Below the pieces are notes generated by a model. The model was not told the DNA's origin, did no database searches, and worked only from the letters and a program-made list of their open reading frames with translations. Position numbers and translations under genes: made by a program. Below are positions 1 through 6,585 of a stretch of DNA of 11,553 nucleotides, in pieces; positions within the stretch are counted from its first letter, which is position 1; the number at the start of each line of letters is the position of its first letter. Source of the stretch: Candidatus Dadabacteria bacterium (GTDB lineage: Bacteria; Desulfobacterota_D; UBA1144; Nemesobacterales; UBA2774); NCBI GenBank assembly GCA_020027805.1, contig JAHKKQ010000180.1, positions 1 to 11,553 of the forward strand. Direction: 5' to 3'.

Positions 1-151
1 CCGCTTCCTCCCTGCTCCTGAGCATCCTTAGCGCGAGGTTAAACACGATCTGTGAATAACGGGCGTAGATCTCCCTGAAAGCGGATTTGTCCCCTTTCCT
101 CAAGCGGTCTATCAACTCCTGGTCTGCGCTTCGGGCTGAACCTTTGTCCAT
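1..151 (-). CDS. ECF-type RNA polymerase sigma factor, N-terminal part (cut by window edge)
   Basis: Reading leftward from an ATG at 151-149, the frame is open to the window edge and gives about 50 residues. After a short polar N-terminus come DQELIDRLRKGD, AFREIYARYS and VFNLALRMLRSREEA. This is the pattern of sigma70 region 2.1-2.2 in extracytoplasmic-function (RpoE/AlgU-like) sigma factors, which bind the core polymerase coiled coil. Regions 2.3 onward and region 4 lie outside the window, so the ECF subgroup cannot be told. An in-frame ATG at 181-179 would add ten residues, but it overlaps the predicted -10 box of the gene's own promoter, so 151 is preferred. No good Shine-Dalgarno precedes either start. 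The gene is divergent from an HtrA protease, as in envelope-stress loci, though 457 bases separate the two starts. Confidence 0.8.
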   Translation of the reverse strand, partial: MDKGSARSADQELIDRLRKGDKSAFREIYARYSQIVFNLALRMLRSREEA

Positions 152-156
152 GATGG

Positions 157-175
157 CAAAAGCTTTAGGCTTTTG
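157..175. repeat. Perfect 7-5-7 inverted repeat in the ECF sigma leader
   Basis: CAAAAGC (157-163), loop TTTAG, GCTTTTG (169-175). The arms pair perfectly. The repeat spans the predicted +1 of the promoter at 180-207 and ends five bases before the ATG at 151. It could be an operator or an RNA hairpin that limits translation initiation. It has no T-run on the minus strand that would make it a standard terminator. Confidence 0.5.
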
Positions 176-179
176 AACC

Positions 180-207
180 ATTGTATTTAATTCAGTGTTC
201 TTGTCAA
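180..207 (-). promoter_or_regulatory. Sigma70-type promoter of the ECF sigma gene
   Basis: On the minus strand there is TTGACA (plus 202-207), a 16-base spacer, then TACAAT (plus 180-185). That is a perfect -35 and a 5/6 -10. Transcription would start near 173, about 22 bases before the ATG at 151. This supports a housekeeping-type promoter. No convincing ECF self-regulated promoter was seen. Confidence 0.55.
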
Positions 208-507
208 TCGATGGTGGTGATCCCGGATTCATACGTGATACACCGGCATTTTTATTAATGTTCTGCTTTAGAACCGAATTCCGGCGCTCCTCTTAAATCA
301 TATTACGGTACTCGCGCCCGATCGGAGCACGCGCATTTCCAGCTTGCCCGTTGTTCAGCAGAGCGCCTAAACGCCTTAACGGTTGAATATACGCGGTCCC
401 GGTCTATACGGTTTCATAATACCTCGCGGATACTAAAGTCACTTTCCCTGAATTCCGGTTCCCGGGCTCCTGGCGGCTTTGACGAAGAGCCTTACGACCC
501 CGCACCC

Positions 508-537
508 TTGTCACGATTCGTAAGCCGGAGGGATTAT
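508..537 (+). promoter_or_regulatory. Candidate htrA promoter
   Basis: TTGTCA (508-513), an 18-base spacer and GATTAT (532-537) match the sigma70 consensus at 5/6 and 4/6, giving a leader of about 65 bases. A competing candidate is TTGCGT (547-552), 18 bases, TATTAT (571-576), which would put the start nearer the gene. The sequence does not decide between them. Confidence 0.3.
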
Positions 538-608
538 TTATTTTCCTTGCGTATGGGTGATAGCTGGCTATATTATTTCTATCCGTTAAGAGTGTCCAGG
601 AGGCGTTT

Positions 609-1820
609 ATGAACCGGTCGTTCGCACTACTGATTATCGTCCCGTTATTGATTGCCATGGTTAGTCTCGGGTGTAAAAGACCCGATGAAGCCGGGGTTTC
701 CGACAAGAGCCCCGCGAAGGCGGAGCAGTCCGAAAAGCCGGCCGCGCCTCAAGAAGAACCGAGTGACGCCGGGGCGGTTAAGGAGACCGTAAGGGATATA
801 AGGACACACGAATTCCCCTCGTTCGCCGACCTCGTCGAGAACTTGAAGCCTTCGGTAGTCAATATCAGCACGACGAGCGTCGTTAAGCCCAAGGGGTTCA
901 GGGAACGCCAGCCGAGGTCCCCGTACGGTGAAAACGACCCGTTCGAGGAGTTTTTTAGAAAATTCTTCGAAGGCGCTCCCCAGCACGAGTACAAGCGTCA
1001 GGGACTCGGCTCCGGGTTCATAATCAGCGAAGACGGCTATGTGGTTACTAACTACCACGTAGTTGAAAAAGCGGTGGACATAAGCGTGATACTCGAGAAC
1101 GGGGACAAATACGAGGGGAAGGTCATAGGGAAGGACCCTAAGACCGATCTGGCGGTGGTAAAATTCGAACCGAAAGGGAAGCTCCAGGCGGTGAGCTTCG
1201 GGAATTCGGACGACCTCAGGATAGGTGACTGGGTGTTAGCCATAGGGAACCCGTTCGGGCTCGGATACACTGTCACGGCCGGTATAGTAAGCGCGAAGGG
1301 GCGCTCGCTCGGTCTCGGCGCTTATGATGATTTTATACAGACGGACGCCTCCCTCAATCCGGGGAACAGCGGGGGACCGCTCTTTAATCTGAACGGAGAG
1401 GTTGTGGGCGTGAACACCGCAATAGTAGCTCAGGGGCAGGGGATCGGGTTCGCGATTCCGATAAAGATGGCCGAGTTCGTAATCGGCCAGCTCAAGGGGG
1501 GCGGAAAGGTGGTCCGCGGATGGCTCGGGGTTTACGTGCAGGAGCTCACTCCCGAGATCGCCTCGGGGCTGAACTTGAAAGAGGACGCCGGGGTGCTCGT
1601 CAGCGACGTCACTCCGGGGAGCCCGGCGGATAAAGCCGGGATAATGAGGGGAGACGTGGTCGTGGAATTCGAAGGCAAAAAGGTGGACGACGTGTCCGAC
1701 CTCACTACAATGGCGGCTGTTGCCGAGCCCGGTACCCAGGTCAATATTAAATTTATACACGACGGGAAACCGAAGGACGTAGCCCGGCTGAGGACGCGGG
1801 GCTCAGGCCCGGCGATATAA
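609..1820 (+). CDS. HtrA/Deg-family periplasmic serine protease with truncated PDZ2
   Basis: This is an S1C trypsin-like protease that degrades or refolds damaged envelope proteins. The N-terminus (about 1-22) is a signal sequence ending in SLGC, so it may be a lipoprotein with Cys22, although Ser at the -3 position is unusual. A Pro/Glu-rich linker follows. The protease domain (about 70-295) carries the full triad: His150 in TNYHVV, Asp180 in KTDLAVV and Ser254 in NPGNSGGP. PDZ1 starts at GWLGVYV (304) and is complete to about residue 390. The frame then runs into 13 unrelated residues and stops, while the second half of PDZ2 continues in another frame (1781-1987). Two-PDZ homologues usually have about 450-500 residues; this ORF has 403. 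AGGAGG at 598-603, five bases before the ATG, fixes the start. One-PDZ proteases such as DegS are active, so function may survive. Confidence 0.9.
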   Translation: MNRSFALLIIVPLLIAMVSLGCKRPDEAGVSDKSPAKAEQSEKPAAPQEEPSDAGAVKETVRDIRTHEFPSFADLVENLKPSVVNISTTSVVKPKGFRERQPRSPYGENDPFEEFFRKFFEGAPQHEYKRQGLGSGFIISEDGYVVTNYHVVEKAVDISVILENGDKYEGKVIGKDPKTDLAVVKFEPKGKLQAVSFGNSDDLRIGDWVLAIGNPFGLGYTVTAGIVSAKGRSLGLGAYDDFIQTDASLNPGNSGGPLFNLNGEVVGVNTAIVAQGQGIGFAIPIKMAEFVIGQLKGGGKVVRGWLGVYVQELTPEIASGLNLKEDAGVLVSDVTPGSPADKAGIMRGDVVVEFEGKKVDDVSDLTTMAAVAEPGTQVNIKFIHDGKPKDVARLRTRGSGPAI

Positions 1821-1987
1821 TCCTCGAGATCGATAAGAGCGGCATTACCGACCTGAATCAGTACGCTCAGGCGGTCTCAAATGCGAAACCCGGCAGCACG
1901 ATACTGATCCTGGTAAAGAGGGCCGATACTACTGTATATGCGGCGCTCAGGGTCGAAAGCGGCAAGGAAAAGAGAAAATCCAACTGA
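1781..1987 (+). pseudogene. Out-of-frame second half of the HtrA PDZ2 domain
   Basis: In a frame different from that of htrA, the sequence reads SPAEDAGLRPGDIILEID and continues with a helix and strand typical of a PDZ C-terminal half, ending at TGA 1985-1987 (68 codons). SPAEDAGLRPGD is the standard carboxylate-loop/helix signature of the second PDZ domain of Deg proteases. The first half of PDZ2 and the inter-PDZ linker, about 55-60 codons in relatives, are absent. It has no start codon or ribosome site of its own, so it is a remnant of the upstream gene and not a separate gene. Confidence 0.8.
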
Positions 1988-2200
1988 TACGAAATTGTCC
2001 GGGTATTTAATTCAGGCACGCCGGGGAATCCGGCGGGAGCGGCTTCCCGGGTCCGTTATCACCACAGCTTAAGGAGCGGGCCGTGTTCGTTTGTTGATAC
2101 CGAGTCCGGCTTCGCGGGTGAATGCAGATTACTTTTACTTCCCCGGCTATGGTGATAAGCTTACTCTCGATTGCATAGTAAGCGAGGAGGGCTGAGCCTG

Positions 2201-3514
2201 ATGCCGGATACCGTTCCTACTAATCGTGTGCTTATACTGGGCGGAGGATTTGCCGGACTCGAGGTCGCCCAGAACCTCGAAAAGATCTTCAAGCAGAGAG
2301 ACGACGTCGAAATAACCCTCGTCAACCAGAACAACTATCTCATCTTCACATCGATGCTCGCCGAGGTGGTATCGAGCAGTATCGAAGCCAAGAACATCGT
2401 CATACCGCTCAGGGAGTGTCTGAATAAAGCCGGGTTTAAGGAGCTCATCGCCGACTCCATAGACCTCGAAAAAAAAACTGTCTCGTGCCACCGCCCGGAC
2501 AATAATGAAAACTTCACGCTCGGGTACGACTACCTCGTTCTCGCCATGGGGTCTATTACCGGGTTCCACGGGGTCGAAGGGGCGGGGGAGTATTCCTTTC
2601 CTCTCAAGAACCTCGCCGACGCGATGGAGTTGAGGAGTCATGTGATAGACATGTTCGAGATGGCCGACCTCGAGGAGGACCACGACGTAAGGAGGAGGCT
2701 CCTCACGTTCGCGGTCGTGGGCGGGGGCTATACGGGTATTGAAGTCGCGGCCGAGCTTAACGATTACGTGGACGCGAGCAGGAGGTTCTACAAGAACGTC
2801 AAATCGGACGAGGTCAAGGTCGTCGTCATCGATCCCGGTGACCGGATCATGCACGAGATGAGCGAAGGGCTCGCGGAGTACGGGACGGCGCTCCTCAAGA
2901 AAAGGGGGATGGAATTCCGCCTCAACACGAGGATATCCAAAGTCACTTCGGGTTCTGTGGAGACCGCGGACGGGGGAAATATCGAAACTCACACGGCAAT
3001 CTGGGCCGCGGGCACCTCCCCGCAGGACGTTATCGCCGCGCTCCCCTGTGCGGACAAGAAAGGGAGGATAGAGGTAAACGAGTATATGGAAGTCCCCGGA
3101 TTCCCCGGTGTCTGGGCGCTCGGTGACTGCGCGGTAATTCCCGACCCTCACACCGGCAAACCGTATCCGCCGACGGCTCAGCACGCGACCCGGGAGGGCA
3201 AGCGCACCGCTCATAACATCGCGGCTGCCATCAACGGAAAAGAGGGGGACAGGAGGCCGTTTATATACCAGACACAGGGCATGCTCGCCCCGCTCGGACA
3301 CAGGTCCGCTGTCGCCGAGATAAAAGGTCTCAAGTTCTCCGGGTTTTTCGCGTGGGTGCTCTGGCGCTGTATCTATCTGGGCAAGCTGCCGGGATGGGAC
3401 AGGAAGATAAGGGTCGCGATAGACTGGTTCCTCGACATATTCCTTCCGAAAGACATAGTACAGCTCAAGTTCCTGATGAGGGTGCGTGAGACCGGCGCGC
3501 CCGGCAAGGACTGA
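2201..3514 (+). CDS. ndh: Type II NADH:quinone oxidoreductase (NDH-2)
   Basis: This is a single-subunit flavoprotein that oxidises NADH and reduces membrane quinone without pumping protons. Of its 437 residues, the FAD Rossmann motif GGGFAG is at 14-19, the NAD(P)H motif VVGGGYTGIE at 172-181 and the second FAD contact ALGD at 306-309. AQHATREG at 326-333 fits the quinone-site helix of the family. The C-terminal 60 residues (GFFAWVLWRCIYLGKLPGWDRK, then an amphipathic helix) form the usual membrane anchor. ATG 2201 is chosen because AGGAGG at 2185-2190 lies ten bases upstream; a TTG at 2171 would put that site inside the gene. The stop directly abuts the convergent cytochrome b gene. A related pyridine-nucleotide-disulfide oxidoreductase role, such as sulfide:quinone reduction, is less likely since no catalytic cysteine pair is evident. 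Confidence 0.87.
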   Translation: MPDTVPTNRVLILGGGFAGLEVAQNLEKIFKQRDDVEITLVNQNNYLIFTSMLAEVVSSSIEAKNIVIPLRECLNKAGFKELIADSIDLEKKTVSCHRPDNNENFTLGYDYLVLAMGSITGFHGVEGAGEYSFPLKNLADAMELRSHVIDMFEMADLEEDHDVRRRLLTFAVVGGGYTGIEVAAELNDYVDASRRFYKNVKSDEVKVVVIDPGDRIMHEMSEGLAEYGTALLKKRGMEFRLNTRISKVTSGSVETADGGNIETHTAIWAAGTSPQDVIAALPCADKKGRIEVNEYMEVPGFPGVWALGDCAVIPDPHTGKPYPPTAQHATREGKRTAHNIAAAINGKEGDRRPFIYQTQGMLAPLGHRSAVAEIKGLKFSGFFAWVLWRCIYLGKLPGWDRKIRVAIDWFLDIFLPKDIVQLKFLMRVRETGAPGKD

Positions 3515-4915
3515 TCACTTCTTTTTTCTCGAAGCGAGGAATTCGACGAGGTCGCTCAGCTCCCGGTTGCTGAGAGTCCCACCGAAGCCCGGCATGTTGA
3601 GCCCCCCGTTCATAATCCTCCACGTCAGCTCGTTCGCGTTAAGCCTGTCGCCGATATATGTAAGATCGGGCCCTCTCTGCCCCCCTTGCCCCGATATGGT
3701 GTGGCAGTAGAGGCAGCCTTTGTCGTTGAAATCCATCCCCCCCCGCCAAAGGGGTCCGCTGTCGGCCCCGATTATCTCCACGGTAAGGGGCTTCGCGTCG
3801 AAGTCTGGAGACCACGGGGACGTTATGCCTATGGCCCACAGCCCCGATATACTCGCGATCGTGAGCGCCACGATGGCGACAGCCCACGGACGGCGCAGCG
3901 GGCTCCTCTCTCCTCTGTTCGAGATGAACGGGAGGCAGAAAAGCAGGAGTCCCACCAGGAGAGGCCCGAACACCATGAGGTACGTTTCGATTTCGGGCGG
4001 CATGAGCGCGAGGAACGCGAAATAGAATACGAAGTACCAGTCTGGCACCGGGAGCGCGTGGATGTCGGACGGGTTGGGGGGAGGCCCCAGTTCCGGGGGC
4101 CCTATTACGATTGCTATCACCAGTATCGTGCATATGACTATGAAGCCGAAGACCATGTCCTTCCAGGCGGCGTCGGGCCAGAACGGGATGCCTTTCTGCT
4201 TGACCATGGCCTCGTACTTCTCTCTGTAGTTGGCGGGGTCGACCGGGTCACCCGCTCGCGGGAACTCGGATATTCCGTTCTTGATCACCAGGTAGAGGTG
4301 AAATCCTATGAAAACGAAAAGGAGCGCCGGTATGAGGAATACGTGGTAGGCGAACATGCGGCTGAGAGTCGTGCCCCCGACCGTGTCGCCTCCTAGTATG
4401 AAGTCGGCGATCCATCCTCCCATAAGAGGCACGCGTCCCGCCTGCTCCGCGGCCACTATCGTCGACCACACGGCGGTCTGGTCCCACCTCACCACCTGCC
4501 CCGTGAACCCCATTACTATAGTGAGCGCCAGGAGGACGACGCCCGATATCCAGTTCATTTCCCTCGGGAACTTGTAAGCCGCCGTCAGGTAGACCTGTAT
4601 CATATGTATGCCTACGAGGAGTATCATCGCCGAAGCGCCCCAGTTGTGCATGCCCCTTACTATCCTTCCGAAGGTCGTCTGAGTCGTAATGAACTGGAGG
4701 CTCTGGTACGCCTCGCTCGAGGAGGGGACGTATATGAATGCGAGCGTCACACCCGTAGCCACCTGGAGCATAAACGTGAATAGCGTGGCGCTCCCGAATA
4801 CGTAGAACCACGTCGCGGTGTTCGGGGGGACGGCGTGTCTGGCTATCGGTCCTATGGCGACCGAGAGGCCGGTGCGGTCGTCAAACCAGAGCCATGCGCG
4901 TTTGAGGAAATTCAT
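3515..4915 (-). CDS. Cytochrome b fused to a C-terminal cytochrome c domain (Rieske/cytochrome b complex)
   Basis: This 466-residue protein is the quinol-oxidising membrane subunit of a bc-type complex. It joins a b6-like part (1 to about 215), a subunit IV-like part (about 245-365) and a heme c domain (about 385-466). Heme b ligands are His90/His104 and His191/His206; the second pair is 15 residues apart, as in b6-type proteins. The Qo motif reads PDWY (291-294). The c domain has CLYCH (401-405) with Met441 as the likely axial ligand. It is the last gene of the operon, 49 bases after the Rieske gene, and its TGA overlaps no base of the convergent ndh stop. The ribosome site is weak. The c domain presumably replaces cytochrome c1 and hands electrons to the oxidase encoded upstream. 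Confidence 0.93.
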   Translation of the reverse strand: MNFLKRAWLWFDDRTGLSVAIGPIARHAVPPNTATWFYVFGSATLFTFMLQVATGVTLAFIYVPSSSEAYQSLQFITTQTTFGRIVRGMHNWGASAMILLVGIHMIQVYLTAAYKFPREMNWISGVVLLALTIVMGFTGQVVRWDQTAVWSTIVAAEQAGRVPLMGGWIADFILGGDTVGGTTLSRMFAYHVFLIPALLFVFIGFHLYLVIKNGISEFPRAGDPVDPANYREKYEAMVKQKGIPFWPDAAWKDMVFGFIVICTILVIAIVIGPPELGPPPNPSDIHALPVPDWYFVFYFAFLALMPPEIETYLMVFGPLLVGLLLFCLPFISNRGERSPLRRPWAVAIVALTIASISGLWAIGITSPWSPDFDAKPLTVEIIGADSGPLWRGGMDFNDKGCLYCHTISGQGGQRGPDLTYIGDRLNANELTWRIMNGGLNMPGFGGTLSNRELSDLVEFLASRKKK

Positions 4916-4964
4916 CGGCAGTACCCCGTGTTCAGGTTTATTCTCGTCGTGAATTTAATATTGT

Positions 4965-5474
4965 TCATACGGTCGTTATCGGTATAGGGCTCGCCAGTAA
5001 TTCGACCTTTCCGTTATTTACCCTCACCGGGTACTGATAGAGGCCTCTCGGCGGCGGCCCCGCGGCGACGGAACCGTCTTCGTAATATACCCCGCCGTGA
5101 CAGGGGCACATGAAGAGCTTCGCTCCCTCTATCCATCTTACGGGACAGCCCAGGTGCGCGCAGTTAACGGAAAAAGCGATGAATTTATCCTCGCTCTCCC
5201 TCCTGAGCCATGCCGCCGACTGCGCCGTCACCCCGGCCCACGGCAGCGGAGAAGTGTTCACGTAGTCGACCTTCACGTAGCCTCCACCGACCTTGAAGCT
5301 GTCAACCGCGCCAACCACTCTCCATTCGGGCTTGGGCTTCTTTATTATTGGGGCGAGTATCGAGCCCACTATAGGGATACCCACGAGTACCGCGGCTATG
5401 CTCCCTAAAGCTATGCTCACGTGCATGAAGAACTGTCTTCTTGTGCAGTCACCCGTTCCAGTCTTTTCGCTCAT
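4965..5474 (-). CDS. Rieske iron-sulfur protein of the cytochrome bc complex
   Basis: This 169-residue [2Fe-2S] subunit takes the first electron from quinol at the Qo site. TRRQFF (11-16) followed by a hydrophobic helix (about 19-43) is a Tat-type signal anchor, as expected for a protein folded with its cluster before export. Cluster box I is CAHLGC (Cys105, His107; Cys110 for the disulfide) and box II is CPCHGG (Cys123, His126; Cys125 for the disulfide). The usual CHGS serine is Gly128, while the conserved tyrosine (Tyr130) is kept; the missing hydrogen bond predicts a lower redox potential. The gene starts inside the last codons of the 115-aa gene (26-base overlap), with AGGAGA just upstream, so the two are probably translationally coupled. 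Confidence 0.95.
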   Translation of the reverse strand: MSEKTGTGDCTRRQFFMHVSIALGSIAAVLVGIPIVGSILAPIIKKPKPEWRVVGAVDSFKVGGGYVKVDYVNTSPLPWAGVTAQSAAWLRRESEDKFIAFSVNCAHLGCPVRWIEGAKLFMCPCHGGVYYEDGSVAAGPPPRGLYQYPVRVNNGKVELLASPIPITTV

Positions 5475-5796
5475 GTCTCATGTCTCCTATCCATCCTGCA
5501 AGCGCTCCTATGAGCAGCACGAGTCCTATGAAGAAAATTATGACGATCGTGCTCACGACCTGGTTGAAACCGACGGCGAGCCCCCAGAGCATAAAAGTGA
5601 TGCCGAGCGCCATGATTGCGGGCCAGTAACCCGGGGACGGCAGCTTTTCAGGAAGGGGCCTGTGCCAGCCGGGGGGGATGCCTCTCTTTAACGCCTCCGC
5701 CTCCATGGCCTGAAAATCGATTGTCCCGCCCTTAGTCCCGTAATCGACGGCGGGTGAAGCCGATCCCGGCGCCTGAAATTCGTTTCCCGTACTCAT
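5449..5796 (-). CDS. Small two-helix membrane protein between oxidase and bc genes (oxidase subunit IV-like)
   Basis: A 115-residue protein with a polar N-terminal half (1-57, including IPPGWHRPLPEKLPSPGYWP) and two hydrophobic helices at about 58-77 and 80-104, ending in a charged tail (DMRHERKDW). No cofactor motif is visible. Its place between ctaG and the Rieske gene, its size and the Pro/Trp-rich segment before the first helix resemble small subunit IV-type accessory proteins of heme-copper oxidases, but I do not recognise a defined family. It might also be a structural linker of a bc-oxidase supercomplex. A strong purine-rich site (GGAGGAGAGGG) lies just before the ATG. The 3' end overlaps the Rieske start by 26 bases. 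Confidence 0.75.
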   Translation of the reverse strand: MSTGNEFQAPGSASPAVDYGTKGGTIDFQAMEAEALKRGIPPGWHRPLPEKLPSPGYWPAIMALGITFMLWGLAVGFNQVVSTIVIIFFIGLVLLIGALAGWIGDMRHERKDWNG

Positions 5797-5830
5797 TCCC
5801 TCTCCTCCGCCTCTTTATGTTTTATTTCAG

Positions 5831-6118
5831 TCATGACCGTTTTATCCCCGTCGTAAATCCCGCTTTCGCGAGTGAGCCTTCCCCTGTGGGAATATTGACC
5901 GTATCGGGCTCGGGCGATGCGTACCACCTTGCGATCGTGACCATGCTCGCGGCCAGGTATATGAGGCATCCGGGCACCCACATCGTGAGGCCGCCTATCT
6001 GCTGGTCCACCCCGGGCGTGATACAGAGGTCGTTTCTTATATAAGACAGTATCCCCGCGGAGTCAGCCGGGTTTGCGTATGCGGAATAAAGCCCCACTCC
6101 TGCAAATGTGATGAGCAT
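5831..6118 (-). CDS. ctaG: CtaG C-terminal part, out of frame with its N-terminal part
   Basis: From an ATG at 6118 this gives 95 residues, but family-like sequence in the same frame begins upstream at about 6169 (ATLYLASACLGCTILG). It contains the helix MLITFAGVGLYSAYA, then DQQIGGLTMWVPG, a hallmark of the last part of CtaG, a final helix and a short polar tail. It overlaps the N-terminal ORF by 56 bases. No ribosome site stands out before 6118, so I read it as the displaced end of one gene and not an independent one. Joined to the N-terminal part and with the missing block restored, the length would match the 270-300 residues usual for the family. Confidence 0.75.
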   Translation of the reverse strand: MLITFAGVGLYSAYANPADSAGILSYIRNDLCITPGVDQQIGGLTMWVPGCLIYLAASMVTIARWYASPEPDTVNIPTGEGSLAKAGFTTGIKRS

Positions 6119-6551
6119 GCCGAGTATAGTGCAGCCGAGGCACGCGGAGGCCAGATACAGCGTAGCCGTGCCAGACCCACATCGAGCCCACGCCGAGGAG
6201 CCATGCCGGTATGGGGTTCCCGAGGAATTTCATCACTCCGCCCGCTATAGGCATGGTCAGCGCTTTTTCCGCAGCTTTTTCCGGTATCCCCGAGAGGAGC
6301 ATTAGAGGTATTACGAGGAGTAGTAGTATGTGCTGGACCATGTGGGCGCTGAAAAGGTAATTCCTCCCGAGGTAGTCGAGCGGGGACACGAGGGTCAGAA
6401 CCATGAGGAATATCCCCGAAGCGAACACCAGAGACTTCCCGTTAAGACGGGACCCGGGCAGGGCCGCGTAAGACGCGATCAGAGCCAGCGCGAATATAAC
6501 CGCCCAGGGCTCGAACGACCATCCCGTGCCTAAAAAATGTAATACGCTCAT
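6063..6551 (-). CDS. ctaG: CtaG, cytochrome c oxidase assembly factor, N-terminal part (gene broken)
   Basis: CtaG (Caa3_CtaG family) is a polytopic membrane protein needed to assemble active caa3 oxidase. Residues 1 to about 128 fit it: several hydrophobic helices, the HMVQHILLLLVIPL motif (70-83), where the family keeps paired histidines, and WLLGVGSMWVWH (117-128). After His128 the frame leaves the family and ends in about 34 charged, unrelated residues. The true C-terminal part resumes in another frame from about 6169. A block of about 45-50 residues normally following MWVWH, with a conserved EHLSF-type helix, is missing altogether. GGGAGAGGG precedes the ATG at 6551 and the gene follows coxC by 34 bases. 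As it stands the protein should be inactive, unless this is an assembly error. Confidence 0.8.
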   Translation of the reverse strand: MSVLHFLGTGWSFEPWAVIFALALIASYAALPGSRLNGKSLVFASGIFLMVLTLVSPLDYLGRNYLFSAHMVQHILLLLVIPLMLLSGIPEKAAEKALTMPIAGGVMKFLGNPIPAWLLGVGSMWVWHGYAVSGLRVPRLHYTRHAHHICRSGALFRIRKPG

Positions 6552-6585
6552 GCCGCCCTCTCCCGAATATTTGATATATAAAAGT

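Larger units (their letters stand above)
152..608. other. Divergent intergenic region between the ECF sigma and htrA genes
   Basis: About 457 bases with no credible gene. It holds the leftward promoter and palindrome of the sigma gene near its left end and a candidate htrA promoter near its right end. GAATTCCGG occurs twice (276-284 and 450-458). The middle, about 210-500, shows no recognisable RNA gene, repeat array or conserved coding signal. A leftward open frame at 404-706 runs into htrA and resembles nothing. Confidence 0.5.

Noticed and set aside
270..296. GAACC...TCTTAA as an ECF (sigmaE-like) promoter for htrA
   Set aside because: The spacing is shorter than usual and it would leave a leader of about 300 bases; the match is not better than chance in this region.
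404..706. Leftward 100-codon frame upstream of and overlapping htrA
   Set aside because: No domain, no ribosome site, and it overlaps the well-supported htrA start and signal sequence antisense.
2019..2035. Hairpin CGCCGG-GGAAT-CCGGCG after the htrA remnant as a terminator
   Set aside because: The stem is only six pairs and no T-run follows, so it does not meet the standard intrinsic terminator pattern.
2171..2200. TTG start for ndh ten codons upstream
   Set aside because: It would place the AGGAGG ribosome site inside the gene; the ATG at 2201 has correct spacing and starts close to the FAD motif as in homologues.
2147..3301. Long leftward open frame (384 codons) opposite ndh
   Set aside because: It lies wholly antisense to a gene with full NDH-2 motifs, its product is Arg/Asp/His-rich without any domain, and it arises from the GC-rich codon bias.
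3491..3528. GC-rich segment plus T-run at the ndh end as a terminator
   Set aside because: The best stem is about four pairs and lies about 18 bases before the T-run, which is the lysine-codon tail of the cytochrome b gene.
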